A DNA stretch of 64,000 bases from Poecilobothrus nobilitatus (GCA_947095535.1 OX352773.1:35795398-35859397), one strand, 5' to 3'; positions 1 through 11,980 are shown, counted from the first letter of the stretch. Program-made: numbers and translations. Notes: a model not told the origin generated them from the letters alone.

Positions 1-2107
1 TTACGAATATTATAATCACAATCAATGACACGTTTTCTTTTTCTTAATGGACGACTACACTCTGAAGATTCTTTACTTTGAGATAAACTAATTATAGGTG
101 TTTGATCTACATTAGTTGAATTAGATGAAACTGCATTATTATTATTATTATTGCTATTATTATTATTGTTATTTCGTCTTGTATGTAATCGGGTTATTTT
201 AAATTTTGGAACTTTTTGTTTTGCATTATCATCCAATTGTAAATCATCATCATCTGGTATTATTTGTTGTATTACAGTTTCTGTTGTTTCATGCATTTCT
301 TTATCGTTTTCGTTTTCGATTTCGACTTCATTTGATTTTTTATTATTATTTAATTGATTTGTTTCAACAATTTTTGATTTTGTAAAATCTAAAGGTTCAT
401 CTAAATTTGTCATTGAACTATCATCTAAATCCTTAACATTTGAATTAGATAATACAGTATCTGAAGGTGTTTCTGAATCAGAAATTCGATTCAATTCATT
501 TAACATTTCATCATGTTTTTGTATTGTAATTTCTAATAACTCTTGAGTTTTTGTATAATTATCATCAGATCTTTCATTTTTTTCAGTTTCATGTAACGTA
601 TTAGAAAAATCATTATTTCTTATTGAAATAGATGATGACGATGATTGTTGTGGTGAACAAGATGGTTTAATATCTTTTGATGCAAGAGCTGCTGCTTTAA
701 TAAAATCAGTAATTGGAAGAGGAATAGGTATTGGTATTGGTAATGGTATAATTATAGGATATGGAACCATTACTGTAACAGGTGGTGTTCCACCTAATAA
801 AGTTGATAAAGGATTTATTGATGGTTCCATTGGTGGTTGAATTAAATTTTGTAATGAAGGATGAGATGATGGATGAAGTGTACCTCTTAAATGCGGTGGT
901 GGTGGAGGAATATGATGACCGGGTGGTGGTGGAAAAGGTAATCTTGGTGGAATTTGAGGAAAATTATTTCCTCCTCCAGATGCAAAATAACCATGTGGCG
1001 GAAAATTTGGACGTATTTGAGGAATTTGTTGCTGTTGATTTTGCTGTTGAGATTGAGATGAATGATGACTGTGTGCTGATTGTGATCGATCAATAGGTGA
1101 TATTGGTGGAACATTTAAGCGTAAATCTTGAACATTTGGAAATGATGTAATTTGCTGTTGTTTTACAATACGATCAGATTGACTTAAACTATTCAATAAA
1201 ATTTTTGATTTATTTATACTTGAACTGTTATTTGAACCTAATAAATTATGACTATTATTGTTATTGTTACTATTATTATTGTTATTGTTATTATTACTAA
1301 TACTATTATTATTATTACTGTTATTGTTATTATTATTGTTATTATTACTATTATTGTTATTATTATTATTAGTATTACTATGATTTTGTAATCTATTATT
1401 TCGTTTTTTTCTGCTAGCATGCTTCGGAGATTGTCTATTATTTCCCATAATAGTATTTCCTGTTGAAATTGAATGCTGTTTTGACATTAATTTTGAAACT
1501 GGTGCTACTGATATTATAGGTTTATGATTTTGTTGTTGTTGTGTGTTAGTGTTATTACTACTTAATCTTATATTATGATCTGATTTTGAATTATTTTGAT
1601 TTCCATTATTTATATTAGCTATTGGTGTTATTGATATTGCACTAGTTAATGATGGTGTTGGAGATCTTGAACCAGAACCACAACAACCACCACCAGCACC
1701 ACCAGCTCCACCATCTGTTTGTGGTGATGCTGAACGACTACGACAATTTTTTAACCATAAATCAGGTGTTATTAAATTAGCACTATTTGTTGAATCACAA
1801 CCTTTTTCTTTTAAATGTGGATTCATATCTAAATGAGCTTGAGTTTCTTTACAAAATATTTGCATTTTATATTGATTTAAACATTTATCAGAACAAAATT
1901 GTAATTGTGATGCACCATCTTGAAAATCAACATAACTGACTGCATGTCTAATATGACGACACCAATCACATTGTTTAGCACGTTTAAATGATGCTCGACG
2001 TGATTGTGCAAAACATGCTTCTGAACAATAACGTGGTCCATCTGGTGCACGTAAAAATTCTGGTGAACTATCTGGTACAATACGATGACACCAACCGCAT
2101 GTTATTT
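1..2107 (-). CDS. Sobp: Sine oculis-binding protein (SOBP) homologue, large C-terminal exon, 3' end outside the window
   Basis: The minus-strand frame is open from an acceptor (TTTTAG, AG at 2108-2109) to the window edge, about 701 codons, ending inside a codon AAN, so the protein continues. It opens with two FCS-type zinc fingers: CGWC...YCSEAC and CDWC...FCSDKC, followed by LNQYKMQIFCKETQAHL. Next come TPDLWLKNCRSRSASP, a Gly/Cys linker, a long Asn run (about 1250-1378), Gln/His/Pro-rich sequence, VPYPIIIPLPIPIPIPLP, an acidic region with EPLDFTKSKI, and the basic motif RPLRKRKRVIDCDYNIR. The same order, including the PYP-IVP-LPIPIP stretch and a basic tail, is known from vertebrate SOBP, a nuclear partner of Six/sine oculis factors involved in inner-ear and neural development. 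Function here is inferred from homology. The spacing between the two fingers is much shorter than in human SOBP as I recall it. The first two bases (AA) complete a Glu codon with the upstream exon. Confidence 0.92.
1250..1378 (-). repeat. AAT/AAC trinucleotide repeat coding for poly-Asn inside Sobp
   Basis: The run of AAT and AAC codons is broken by AGT, ACT and ATT. It encodes a stretch of about 40 mostly Asn residues in the frame of the large Sobp exon. Mixed synonymous codons (AAT/AAC) suggest that the tract is kept as protein and is not a fresh slippage expansion. A second, shorter Asn tract is coded at about 135-175. Homopolymeric Asn/Gln tracts are common in fly nuclear regulators. Confidence 0.85.
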
Positions 2108-4358
2108 CTAAAATGAAAATTTAAAAAAAAATATATTGATATTAAATTATAATAAAAATTTTTTTTTTTTTTTTTAATATTATTTTATTTTATTACATTT
2201 TTAAAAGATGGATGCTTCTTTTAAAGATTTTATGAATTTTATAATATTATATTATATTGAATATATTTTGATTTTTCAAATGCATTTCTAAATTTTTGAA
2301 AATAAAAAAAACATTAATTAAAATATTTTAAAAAGAAAATTAAATATTTTAAGAGTTCATTTCTTTAGGAAATTAAACTTTATCAAAGATATCAAATAAT
2401 ATTCAATATTGAATTTTTTTTTTTTTTGTTAAGATTTTAATAATATCTCATTTCATTTTGGACAAAAATTTTTAATATAAATGTGCCCAAAATAAAAATA
2501 CTTAAAAAAAATTTAATTGTTATAGCATAGAAACAAATATGTACATATGAATTTTCAATTAAAAAAAATGTATGTACTTATTTACATTATATACCAGATA
2601 TTGTATACATATATACATAATTTCTAAAATTATAGAAAGAAAATATATGTGGATCTATAAAATACAGAGTATGTTAGAAATATAAAACAACTCAAGGCTT
2701 AGCCTTCTAATGTTCTTTCAATAAAGTATAAGCCGATTTTTTAAAGTATAGGCCGGCTTAAACTCGTTGAAATATCGCAAATTTTTGAAACCATTATGAC
2801 ATCCTATTTTCGCCTAATTAAACGATTGGAAGCTGATTATTAAGCCTTGTACATCGGTTATACCATCTTCGATAGATCGAAGAGATTATTTACGAAAAAT
2901 TTCGCCAGAGAAGTTCTTCTTTTGAGATTAAGAGTTGAACAGTCACATAAAAGGTGAATAATTAATTCCTTTTCTCTAAAGCTATTTTTGCATCTTCAGC
3001 AAATTCATATTAGGAGAATCTGTTAGATCTGTTTAGCCACATCGTAGTTACTAATAGAAACCTATTTACGGTATTGGTTTAGTTTATTACTACGTATATA
3101 TTTAAAGGTTATCATAAAGGAATCCCGATATTCTCCTTGTCTCGAAGATTTTAAAGATTAGTGGACTAAAAATAACTATGCCCGAGTACCCAGAAAAGAT
3201 ATGAATATCTTTGTGTTCACTCAGTTTATTTAAGGATGAGAAGCAACCACTGGGTTTTTCGAATAAAATTTTCAAATTTTTAATCACAATCCTTGCGCCT
3301 TTCGGTGAAAATATGAATTTTCCTATTACAAGAGGCCCTCTTTTAAATAATTTTAAATCGTATTAGATTAATAGACTATTTATAATTTGTATTATAGACG
3401 CAGATTAAGTTCTAATTACTTCAGAATTTCATATTTGACTGAGTATATTTAGGTCATCATTTATCAGTTAATTTAAAGGTTTATGGATATGATTTGTTTT
3501 TTTATACATTCTATATATTGGTTTATAATGGAAAATGAAGAAATATAATCAAAATATAATAATACAAATCTATAAAAAAAGATTATGTATGGTCAAAATA
3601 TAACTTTAAACTTTACATTGTTTACAATGCAACTACTACGTACTACTATCAAATGATATTCCAAATTTGATCACCTTGTACCTTAAAAAGTAAAGTATTA
3701 AACAATGTTTGCAATAATTTCTACATAGTATTCATTTTAAATATCCTGATTTGAAATTTAATATTGTATTAAACATTATTAGTGTAAAAATAAACTATAT
3801 ATTATTTTAAACAAGTGTACATTATATTAGGAATTTTTTTATTATTTTTTTTTTTTTTGATACAAAAGAAATTAAATTAAAGAAACAAAAATAAAAAAAC
3901 AAAAAATCAAATAAACTCTTAGAAAAACTTTATACTCTTCTATACTATATATTTTATGCATATATATTATATAATATTCTAATATATATACTTAATCAAT
4001 TTTATTTGATATCTTTTTATGAATCCTTTGTAAATAGTTTTCTAATTTTCTTATTTTCAATTTTCAATTTTTTTTTTTTTTGTTTTGTAAAAGTACTAAC
4101 GTTTAAAATAACTATTTTGAATTTGAAATTTTCTAATTAGAACTTTAATATGATCTTTTAATTAAAATTGAAAATTAAAAATATTAGAAATGGTTTCCAA
4201 TTCTATTACAATATAATATTATGTACATAAATATAAAAATTATTTATTTAATTTTAAATCACAATTTTAAGTCACAATAAATATTAAATAGGTATATATA
4301 ATAATGATCACTATATAGAATATAAATATATTTTTTGTTATATTTAACCCAAACTTAT
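2108..4358. other. Sobp intron, 3' part: mostly AT-rich DNA with an undefined GC-richer relic
   Basis: Intron ending at the acceptor of the large Sobp exon. Most of it is A/T-rich simple sequence. About 2690-3470 is noticeably less AT-rich and more complex (for example two AAAGTATARGCCG-like blocks near 2724-2757). It has no open frame of useful length on either strand and I recognise no motif, so I read it as a decayed mobile element of unknown type. Nothing gene-like is seen in 3470-4358. Confidence 0.5.
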
Positions 4359-4370
4359 ATTCAGAAACTT

Positions 4371-4770
4371 GGCTAGTCAAAAAGAAAGAAACACACAAAC
4401 AATACAAGTATTCATTAACAAGTGCCTCCAAATTATATGTAGGCTAAAAAGAATAACGTAACGAAGAGCTTTGGAAAACAACCAGGCAAGAATCGAAATA
4501 GAAATTAAGAAATGAAAATATAGATGGGTTGGTCATGTTCTTAGAAAATCTCCTAATTGCATAGCTAGACAGGCTCTCAAATGGAATCCCCAAGGCAAAA
4601 GGAATATTGGTAGACCTAAGAATACATGGGGTAGAACAGTACAATGAGAAATAACACAAATGAACAAGATATGGTTACGAATAAAAGTATTAGCACAAAA
4701 TAGAAGCAGATAAAAAAAACTAAACTTTGTGGGAGCATCCCAAAAGGAGTAAAAACGAAAAAAAAAAAAT
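4371..4770 (+). mobile_element. 5'-truncated, decayed non-LTR retrotransposon (LINE) 3' end
   Basis: A perfect 12-bp direct repeat ATTCAGAAACTT flanks the insert (4359-4370 and 4771-4782), and the right end is an A-rich tail (4751-4768). On the plus strand a broken frame reads KYRWVGHVLRKSPN, then ARQALKWNPQGKRNIGRPK, then NTWGR. This is the C-terminal block shared by RTE/CR1-type reverse transcriptases (W-GH-LR ... AL-W-P-G-R--GRP--TW-R). The frame has stops, including TGA after TVQ, so it is dead. Only about 400 bp survive, as expected for 5' truncation during target-primed reverse transcription. It lies antisense within the Sobp intron. RTE versus a related clade cannot be settled from this fragment. 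Confidence 0.82.
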
Positions 4771-4782
4771 TATTCAGAAACT

Positions 4783-6041
4783 TCTTTCATATTTAGGGAG
4801 GATTAGATTTTATTTAGGGAAAAAATGAAAGTCAAAAGTTCTAAATGAAAGTCAAAAGTTCTGTAGAAATATTTATTTCGGAGTAAAGAAAATATCGTTT
4901 TGGAACTTTATTCGAAATTAATTTTTATAAAGAATCAAAAACGAAAAAATTAAACTGATTAAAAGTTACTTACCTATGTATATATGTTTTTTTTTTTTAG
5001 CTATTTTATTTATTAGGAAGCCTATCGAATGGTTGCACTATTTAAACTAGTTTTAACAAAATCTCCTGTATTAAAATCTCCAACATCTGCAACACATCTT
5101 AATATTTCTTACTTATCAAACAGGAAACCAACAAACAAACATTTGAAACTGAATAAAACTTCTTAAAAAATGTGTTAGCACTAAAATTTGTAGTGTCGAA
5201 CTTTACGTTAATTTTAACTCAAAATTGTTCCGAAAAGAAACTTATTTCAGTTTAAATTAAAAGTTTTATTGTTCTCTAAAATTTTAAATTTAAAAAAAAT
5301 TGTTTGCTTTTATTCCGCAATATTGAAAGAACAATTAAAATTTGCTCAAATATTGTTTCGTTCCGGACCTATGCTTTTAGGACAATTCGAATGATTTTTC
5401 TAAATCAATATAGTATGTATATAGTACAAAATCTACAGTTTTTCTTATATTACGTTCCAAAAATTTAAGTTTTACGTTGTATTGTCGAAACAATTTTACA
5501 TACATATTTATTCTTATCTTGTTAATTATACTTATATAGCCCTTACAGTTAAATATAGACTGTATAACTTTAAAAAGTTTTTGCTATTCTTTACATAATT
5601 TGATCTACATATTTATATATGTTCAAAACAGTATGTATATGCCTATGCAGTTAGCCAAATTCTTTGGCAAAAACGACATTTCGCAACATTTCATTTGATA
5701 TAATTGAACATTTTACAAATGATTATTTGGCATAATGAGACATTTCGAGAAAAGATATTTGTCAAACATGAACTTTGCAAATATTATAATATATGTGTAT
5801 ATGGAAAAAGCGTATAACCAGTATAACATTGATTATTTATAATAACATTAATAAACTTTAAAATCCGTTCTAACTAATTATTAATTTTTAAATGTTAAGT
5901 CAGTTGTTATAAAAAGTATTAGTTTCGAAATGTCTTTTTTAATAAATAAACTATGTGCAATATGGTCAATGATTAAGTATACAAAAGAAGAAAAAGAAGG
6001 ATTTACGATAATTTCCGAAAAAGTTAACAACATTAACAAAT
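4783..6041. other. Sobp intron segment, AT-rich; one possible foldback arm
   Basis: No gene or RNA is visible. About 5640-5780 has short repeated blocks of the type TTTCGCAA, TTTTACAAATG and TTTGGCA. They recall the arms of the foldback element at 45823-46566, but I find no matching inverted arm or TSD here. The rest is plain AT-rich DNA. Confidence 0.4.
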
Positions 6042-6052
6042 CGAATAATTTG

Positions 6053-6621
6053 GAAGCGTATCGAAAACCGGTTTATCATAATCCTGTTTTATCAAAATCC
6101 TGTTTATCAAAATCCTGTTTTTTTAAATCCTGTTTTTTAAAATCCGGTTTTACAAAATCCCACCGATTTTTCTTAAAAAATCAGGTTTTTTGAAAGCATT
6201 TTCTTGAAAAAAAATTTCTTGATTAAAAAAAATCCTGAAAAAAAAAACCATGGTGGGCTTTTTGGGCTATAATTATACATAGTTATAAAAATCTTGAATC
6301 AAGAATAGTTTAAAAAAATATCCTGAAAAGAAAAATCTAACTTTAAAAGTTTTTCAACAAAAAAAATACTAAATCAGGATAGCCTTTTTCCGGAATATTC
6401 ATATTTATGTATGCGTGACATTAACACTTGACAATAATTAAATTTAAAAAAATAAAGTAAAAATGGCGACCAGTTTTCATTCAAATTAAACTATTTTTTT
6501 TTCATATTAAACCATATAAAAAAGATACAGGATTTCAAAAAACAGAATTTCAAAAACAAAATTTTAAAAAACAGGATTTTGATAAAACAGGATTATGATA
6601 AACCGGCTTTCGTAGTAGACC
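6053..6621. mobile_element. Foldback-type element with subrepeat arms and a 10-11-bp TSD
   Basis: CGAATAATTTG occurs directly at both edges (6042-6052 and 6622-6632). The ends are inverted: the left arm has ...CGAAAACCGGTTTATC... and the right arm, reverse-complemented, has ...CGAAAGCCGGTTTATC..., both continuing into CATAATCCTGTTTTATCA. The arms consist of degenerate subrepeats around AATCCTGTTTT (left about 6080-6190, right about 6530-6600). The middle is AT-rich with no transposase. Long arms of short repeats plus a 9-11-bp TSD and a GGG-like outer end are typical of Foldback/Mutator-related non-autonomous elements; the superfamily is inferred. A short open frame over the left arm is an artefact of the repeats. 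Confidence 0.72.
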
Positions 6622-6809
6622 CGAATAATTTGTACTAAACATTATACAATCTTCTAAGTCATCTTATTGTTCAATCATAAAATATATATATATTAATGTG
6701 AACTATATACAGTATAAATTGTAAATAATTATACACATATTATATTCTAGTATGTATTACTTTTGTATGTATGATCAATATATTTTTTTTTTCTATTTTT
6801 TCTTAGAAC

Positions 6810-6850
6810 TTATAATTATAGCCCAAAAAGACCACTATGGTTTTATAAAA
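6810..6850. repeat. Inverted copy of a 40-bp block inside the foldback element
   Basis: Plus strand reads TATAATTATAGCCCAAAAAG then MCCAC and ATGGTTTT. The reverse complement of 6241-6277 gives almost the same sequence. One copy lies inside the foldback element and the other about 190 bp outside its right TSD. This may mean a second element overlaps here, or that part of the foldback interior came from an older repeat. Confidence 0.6.
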
Positions 6851-7789
6851 TATATCTTTTTATAAAACTTTATATGTATATATATATATTGTATGTATTT
6901 TGTATTATTTATTTGGATACAAAGCAAAAATATATACATAATTTGAATATATGTACTCGTATAGAGATTACAATTCTAACTGCATCTATAAAATTTAATT
7001 TTATTTAAAAAAAAACCTTTTTTGGTTTTGTTCTTATTTCATTAAGAGATTCAAAAAGGAAATACATGTACTTATTCATATATTATAGTTATAAGTATAC
7101 ATATATATATATTATTTATATATAATTATACATATATTATTATTATATAGAATTATTTATATATATAAATAATTCCTTAAAACTTTTATTAAACTTTGAA
7201 ATTTAATACACATTAAAGAAAACTTTTCTTTCTATAAAAACAAAAAAAGAAAACAAAATTTAATAAATAAAACAACAAAAGAATGCTAAAGAAGATGAAA
7301 TTTTCCTATATAAAATTCTTATTTTGTGGCTTTTTTTACGTTTTTGTTTTCAAAATTTAGAAAATATTTATATAAATATGCATAATATGAACATATGTAT
7401 GTATATATATTAAAAATAATAAAATAAAAATAACAAAGAATTTGAAAAATTTCGTTTGTACAATTTCAAATAAATAGAACTACTCTATATTATAGACATT
7501 AAACCAATATCAAATCAAACAACTCTAATTTAAAGGAAATACATTTTGCTTCTAAAACTTCAACTAAAATGTAAATTTAATAATTTTAAACTAAAAAACA
7601 AAAAACAACGAAATTACTCTTTTAAAACTCTTTTTTATTTTGAAAATGATCCTATGATAATGTTTTAATTCGAAAGATTGTCTTTTTTTCGAAAGATTTT
7701 ATTTTTGAATACCTACCCGATGGTATTCGTATTTTCTTGTTAAAAGTTGCATTTTCAATCATTTTCTAAACTATAAATTTGAGCTAAAG

Positions 7790-8520
7790 TTCTTTGGGTA
7801 AATGTAATGTATACATGTTTTATTCCAAAAAGACAATACAAACTGTTTAGAATTGTGACTCTGCACCAAAATTTGAAAATGTCTGTATTAAGAAAAATGT
7901 GAAAATAGGACTTTTTTAAAATTTTGAGGGGCTGTAAGTCCGGCACCCTATATAACTAACAAAAACCGTTAACACATGTAAAAATATATTACTGGAGCTT
8001 TAATTTTTATGTCTTCCTGAAAAATCCCGAATTTGCAATTTTTGAGCCCTAATAATTACTCATAAACAGGGGGTGGTCCATAAAAATTCTCTGAGCAAAT
8101 TTATACTAATTCTAAAAGTTTTTTCTGCACTCAAAATTTGAAATTTCTATCCAAAAGCGTTCCGGAATTATGAGAGTAGACAAATCATGCAAAATTTGGT
8201 TTTCACATAACGGTAAATTTAAATACTAAATTTAAAAACTTTGTATAATTTTGATATTAATTTACAAAAGTAATAAAAATACCTGTCAAATGACGTTTTC
8301 AGATTGAAAAAATATTAAGCAGAACAAGTTTGAGGGACTTTAGTTTCGTAATGTATGGGGCTATATGAAAAAGTTGTTCTACAACATTAATTTTTTTTAT
8401 GAGTCATGGGCAAATTTTTTTTTCTCTATCTTTAACGGTGTAAAAGTTTTGTAAACAGCCGTACAGACAGATGGACGGACGGACAGAGTGAAACTAATAG
8501 ATACATTTTTTCAAAATTTT
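7790..8520 (+). repeat. Dispersed non-coding repeat R1, copy A
   Basis: This is one of at least five related pieces in the window. It shares with copy C (17385-18180) an ordered series of blocks: AACTGTTTAGAATTGTG/GCACCAAAA, the TTTCTATCCAAAAGCGTTCC type, a TTTTCACATAACGG-like block, TTTTGATATT, TGACGTTTTCAG, AATATTAAGCAGAAC, CGTAATGTATGGGGCTATAT, and a terminal run of CAGACAGA/GGACGGAC. There is no open frame. Class unknown: no TIR, TSD, LTR or tRNA promoter was recognised. The polypurine CAGACAGA end is common in decayed insect transposons. Confidence 0.6.
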
Positions 8521-9474
8521 GTTTGGAAATGCACTAAAAATATGAGGACAGCACAGGTACGTTTTTGTGGGGCTACGACGTAATTCCAATGTCATAAATA
8601 CGAAATCAAGAATTCATTTAATTATTTTCTGTACATACTTATGACATATGACATATATAACACGAAATACATGTTTTTTAAAGAAATTGAAGAAAAAAAA
8701 ATTTTGTTAGCAATTAAATATACTAAATTTTTTCATTAATTAAAAAAAAAATATTCTCTAAACGGCAAAAATATTTAAAATTAAAAAATCATATTCCTAC
8801 TAAAATACTATTTACTTTCAATATTGAATATAAAATAATTTTTCCTTATTTTATTACATTTTATTTTATGTTCGTGGTGTTCGTCGTCATCCGCTACACT
8901 TAAATTACATTATTATGATTTTCTTTCGTTATTACTTTTTCTATAATCACTGATTATTCGTTTTTTTTTTTAATCATAATTTTTATGCGTTCTTTTTTTC
9001 AAAAAAAAATTTTTTTTTTTTTATATAATCTTTGTTTTTGCATATTAATTTTTTAAAAGATATTAAATTTAATTAGATGAGCTTACAAAACTGTATACTA
9101 TATAATATATACCAATTACTACTGCTACCATCGATTTTTTTTCCCCTCCCCAATGATAAGAGTCTGATTCTGTGAACTGAATAGTATATTTATTAGAACA
9201 TATAGAATTTATTTATAGAGTCTTTTTATACATTTTCTAACATTTTTCTATTCTACGAATAATAGAATTAAAAAAAAAAATTAAAAAAATTGTTTTTTTT
9301 TTATTCCTATATTAAAAAGTATTTGGATCGGATCAAATTATAAATGATAATGATGATAAAATAGTTATAAAAAATAAATAAGAAGTGTTATTCTCTTAAC
9401 TTTCTTGTATACTTGAATCTAAATATATAAAAAGTAACATATAGTGACTTAGAAGGTAAAATTGCTTTATAAAT

Positions 9475-9673
9475 CCTTTTTTTTTTAGTTTATTCCGCTG
9501 CCATATAAATGTGACAAGGAAATTGCACAGCCTTTCCTTTTCAGGCGTGGCTTTAAATGCCTTATGGGGAAATATTCTTACAACGTGTGTGGGATTCGAA
9601 CCCACACTCCCTCGGTGTTTATAACGTATCTCATACGCTCTTATCCACTACACCACCGAGACCCGGGAGACCA
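9475..9673 (-). mobile_element. tRNA-derived SINE, copy 1
   Basis: Read on the minus strand this has an RNA polymerase III A box (GGTGTAGTGGATAAGAGCG, near 9636-9654) and a B box GGGTTCGAATCCC-like sequence (9591-9603). A conserved body follows (GGAAAGGCTGTGCAATTTCC, CACATTTATATGGCAG) and then an A-rich tail (T run at 9477-9486 on plus). TTATAAAT flanks it at 9467-9474 and 9674-9681. The 5' extension GGTCTCCCGGGTCTCGG looks partly duplicated. It lies in the Sobp intron in the sense orientation. Confidence 0.85.
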
Positions 9674-10594
9674 TTATAAATTTTTAAAATTTGAAAACCA
9701 CATTGTAATAGAATAGATTAATCCTGGTGTTGGATCTACTACTCCCGATGTTCCTTCCCTCTTATTTTAAGTTATCTAAAAGTTATCTATATAATATTTT
9801 ATTTTACAAAAGATTAAATTTATTTAGTTTAAGGCAAATGTTTTATTTGGATTTAATTTTATAGTTTTTTGATTACTAATATTCACATATATATATTTAA
9901 ATTGTACGCATATGCAAATCCAATCCAGAAATAATAATATCAAATGGTCAATGGGATAGTTAATAATGGTTATAAACGTGAAAACTCATTTTCTTTTAAA
10001 GTATATTTTAGAGTTTTTTTTTTTTTTTTTTTCTTTAAAAGGATTACAATACTTTTTTAAAACTACGTAACGAAAAATAAAAAAAAAAGGAAATTAAAAA
10101 ATAAAATAAAACTAATGATATAGGTAAAATAACTAAAGTACAGTAAAAAATACTTTGATTTTTTTTCAATTCAACTGTAATGAACCCTTTCACTGCAAGA
10201 AAAGATGTAAATAATGAAAAAAAGAAAATAGTTTACATTTACATTAAATTAAAAAAAAAGAAAATTACTCAATATTGTTGATAATAACTATTATGGTAAA
10301 ATGATAAAGGTTGTATAATAGTTTACATTTTTTCTTTTTTTATGCTGTAAAGAATTTTTAAAAGAATATCTAGTGCATCGACAGAGAATATAGGTCTATA
10401 ACAATTCAATGGGATGTCAAATAGTAAAAAAAAGAATAATTATTAACAAAATATTTCTCGAAAGGCTGACATCTCGTTTAAAAACTATTGGTTCTTTTCT
10501 GCATTTTATTTAGCTTAAAGTATATTTTTTTTAGAATAATATAATGCTGAATAATTCAAATCTATATATGCATTATGTAATATATTAAATTCCT

Positions 10595-10985
10595 AAGTTA
10601 CAGGGGTTTAAAAATAACAAATTTTCAATTTTTGACCCCTAATAGTTTTTAAATAAGAGGACATGCTAAAAAAAATTCTCAGGTAACTTATGATAATTCT
10701 AAAAGATCTTCTTGTTTTAAAATTCTTGTCTCAAGATTGTAAATAAAAGCGTACCAAAGCTATGTATAAGTTATAAACAATAAGTTTATAACGATCTAAA
10801 AGGTTACGAGTATAAATACTAAATTGCAAAAAATTGTTAATAATTTTGATATTGATAAAACAAAAAAAAATGTCCTGCCGTTTGACGTTTTTAGGTTAAA
10901 AAATTGTTAAGCAGAATCTGTGATATACTTTCATATACTTTATCTATAGATAAAGCAACTTTGAGGAGTTGAAATTATAATGAAT
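10595..10985 (+). repeat. Dispersed repeat R1, partial copy B
   Basis: It matches copy A in order: ATTTTTGACCCCTAATA (copy A: TTTTTGAGCCCTAATAAT), AATTCTCAGG, ATAATTCTAAAAG, TAATTTTGATATT, GTTTGACGTTTTTAGG, TTGTTAAGCAGAA and ACTTTGAGGAGTTGAAATTA. It lacks the first third and the CAGACAGA end. Non-coding. Confidence 0.55.
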
Positions 10986-11144
10986 TCAGATGCATTAATT
11001 ATGTGTTTAATTATATATAGTGACATAACATATATTTGAATACTTTTATTGAAGATTTTTCTTAATATATTTTCTTCATATTTATTTTTTAAAAAATTAA
11101 TTAATAATTATAATAATTAATTAATCACTTCATCAATTTTTTTC

Positions 11145-11345
11145 CAACACATTTCCTAAGAAAATTCTTAAAAATTTGCTTATTAGTTTTACTCTGTCTC
11201 TTCATCCAGCGTTTTACAAAACATGTGCACCATTTAAGATGAAGTAATGGAGTGTTCATCTGCATCATGCATATTTTATTAAAAAAAATAATTTTGTCTA
11301 GAAACTTTTTTATGTATTGCCCCATCCATTACGGAGCTACTCTAG
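11145..11345 (-). repeat. Dispersed repeat R1, partial copy D, minus strand
   Basis: The reverse complement reads TAGCTCCGTAATGGATGGGG, then CAATACATAAAAAAGTTTC, and further on GTTTTGTAAAACGCTGGATG and AGAGACAGAGTAAAACTAA. This matches the last third of copy A (TTTCGTAATGTATGGGGCTA ... CAGAGTGAAACTAATAG). A 66-codon open frame here is only the repeat and is not supported as a gene. Confidence 0.55.
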
Positions 11346-11724
11346 TCTCTCAAAGAACATTTTAATATTTCACTTTACGGTATTTTTTAATATTTATACC
11401 TTACGGTCTTTCAAAAACTTTATAAGGGAAACTGGAAACTTTTAAGCAGAACTATCCGGCATTGCTCGCACTTCTTTTAATATTTATTTTTAGTTTGGAA
11501 AAAATAATTGTATCAGAACAGACAAACAAAAATGTTCAGTCTTAGATAACAAAATTTATAATAATTTTTATGCCTAGATTTATGCCATTTGAAATTTAAA
11601 CTTCCAGTTAAATTATGAACATCAATTTTATAATTAGACGTAAATGATAAAGTAAAATTTTTTGATAAATTAATTTTTAAAAATTAATTAAGAAATTATT
11701 TAAGAAATGTGAATTATAACTTAC

Positions 11725-11980
11725 CAATTTTTTCACTAGTTTTTGTCGAACATGGACTTTTTGAATCATCTTCTCTTGAACTTTCATGATCTGATATTGT
11801 ACTATCTTCTCGTATACTATTATTTTTGCTACCATTTAATATATCATTACGACTATTATTACTATTATTTTGTAATGAAGCTACCATCAGTCTTGAAGCT
11901 TTTGTTGATAAATCTAAACGATCAACATTATCATAACCATACCATCCTAAAAGTTCATTCATTGCAGTTTCAGCAAAATC
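11725..11980 (-). CDS. Sobp: SOBP homologue, N-terminal coding exon (MNELLGWYGYD motif)
   Basis: This is a 256-nt internal exon. On the minus strand the acceptor is TTTTTTCAG (AG = 11981-11982) and the donor is G|GTAAGT (11719-11724). It starts in phase 0 with GAT TTT GCT GAA ACT GCA ATG and encodes DFAETAMNELLGWYGYDNV, then a Ser/Asn/Asp-rich segment ending TKTSEKI. The MNELLGWYGYD block with FAE-T just before it is diagnostic of SOBP. Because the acceptor lies upstream of this ATG and the homology starts before it, the ATG at codon 7 is not the start; one or more exons lie further upstream. The final G joins AA at 2107 to give Glu, linking to ITCGWC, which shows that these two exons belong to one transcript. 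Confidence 0.93.

Noticed and set aside
782..1420. Open frames on both strands within 782-1420
   Set aside because: They are other-frame shadows of the Sobp exon, driven by its Asn, His and Pro codon repeats.
5930..6193. 87-codon open frame with repeated Lys-Ser-Cys
   Set aside because: The protein pattern is created by the AATCCTGTTTT subrepeats of the foldback arm and crosses its TSD.
9591..9658. Functional tRNA gene at the A/B boxes of the SINE copies
   Set aside because: There is no acceptor-stem pairing, a palindrome replaces a normal anticodon arm, and the sequence continues into a conserved body with an A tail and TSD.
11125..11325. 66-codon minus-strand open frame
   Set aside because: It is fully explained by the R1 repeat copy, and other R1 copies do not keep the frame.
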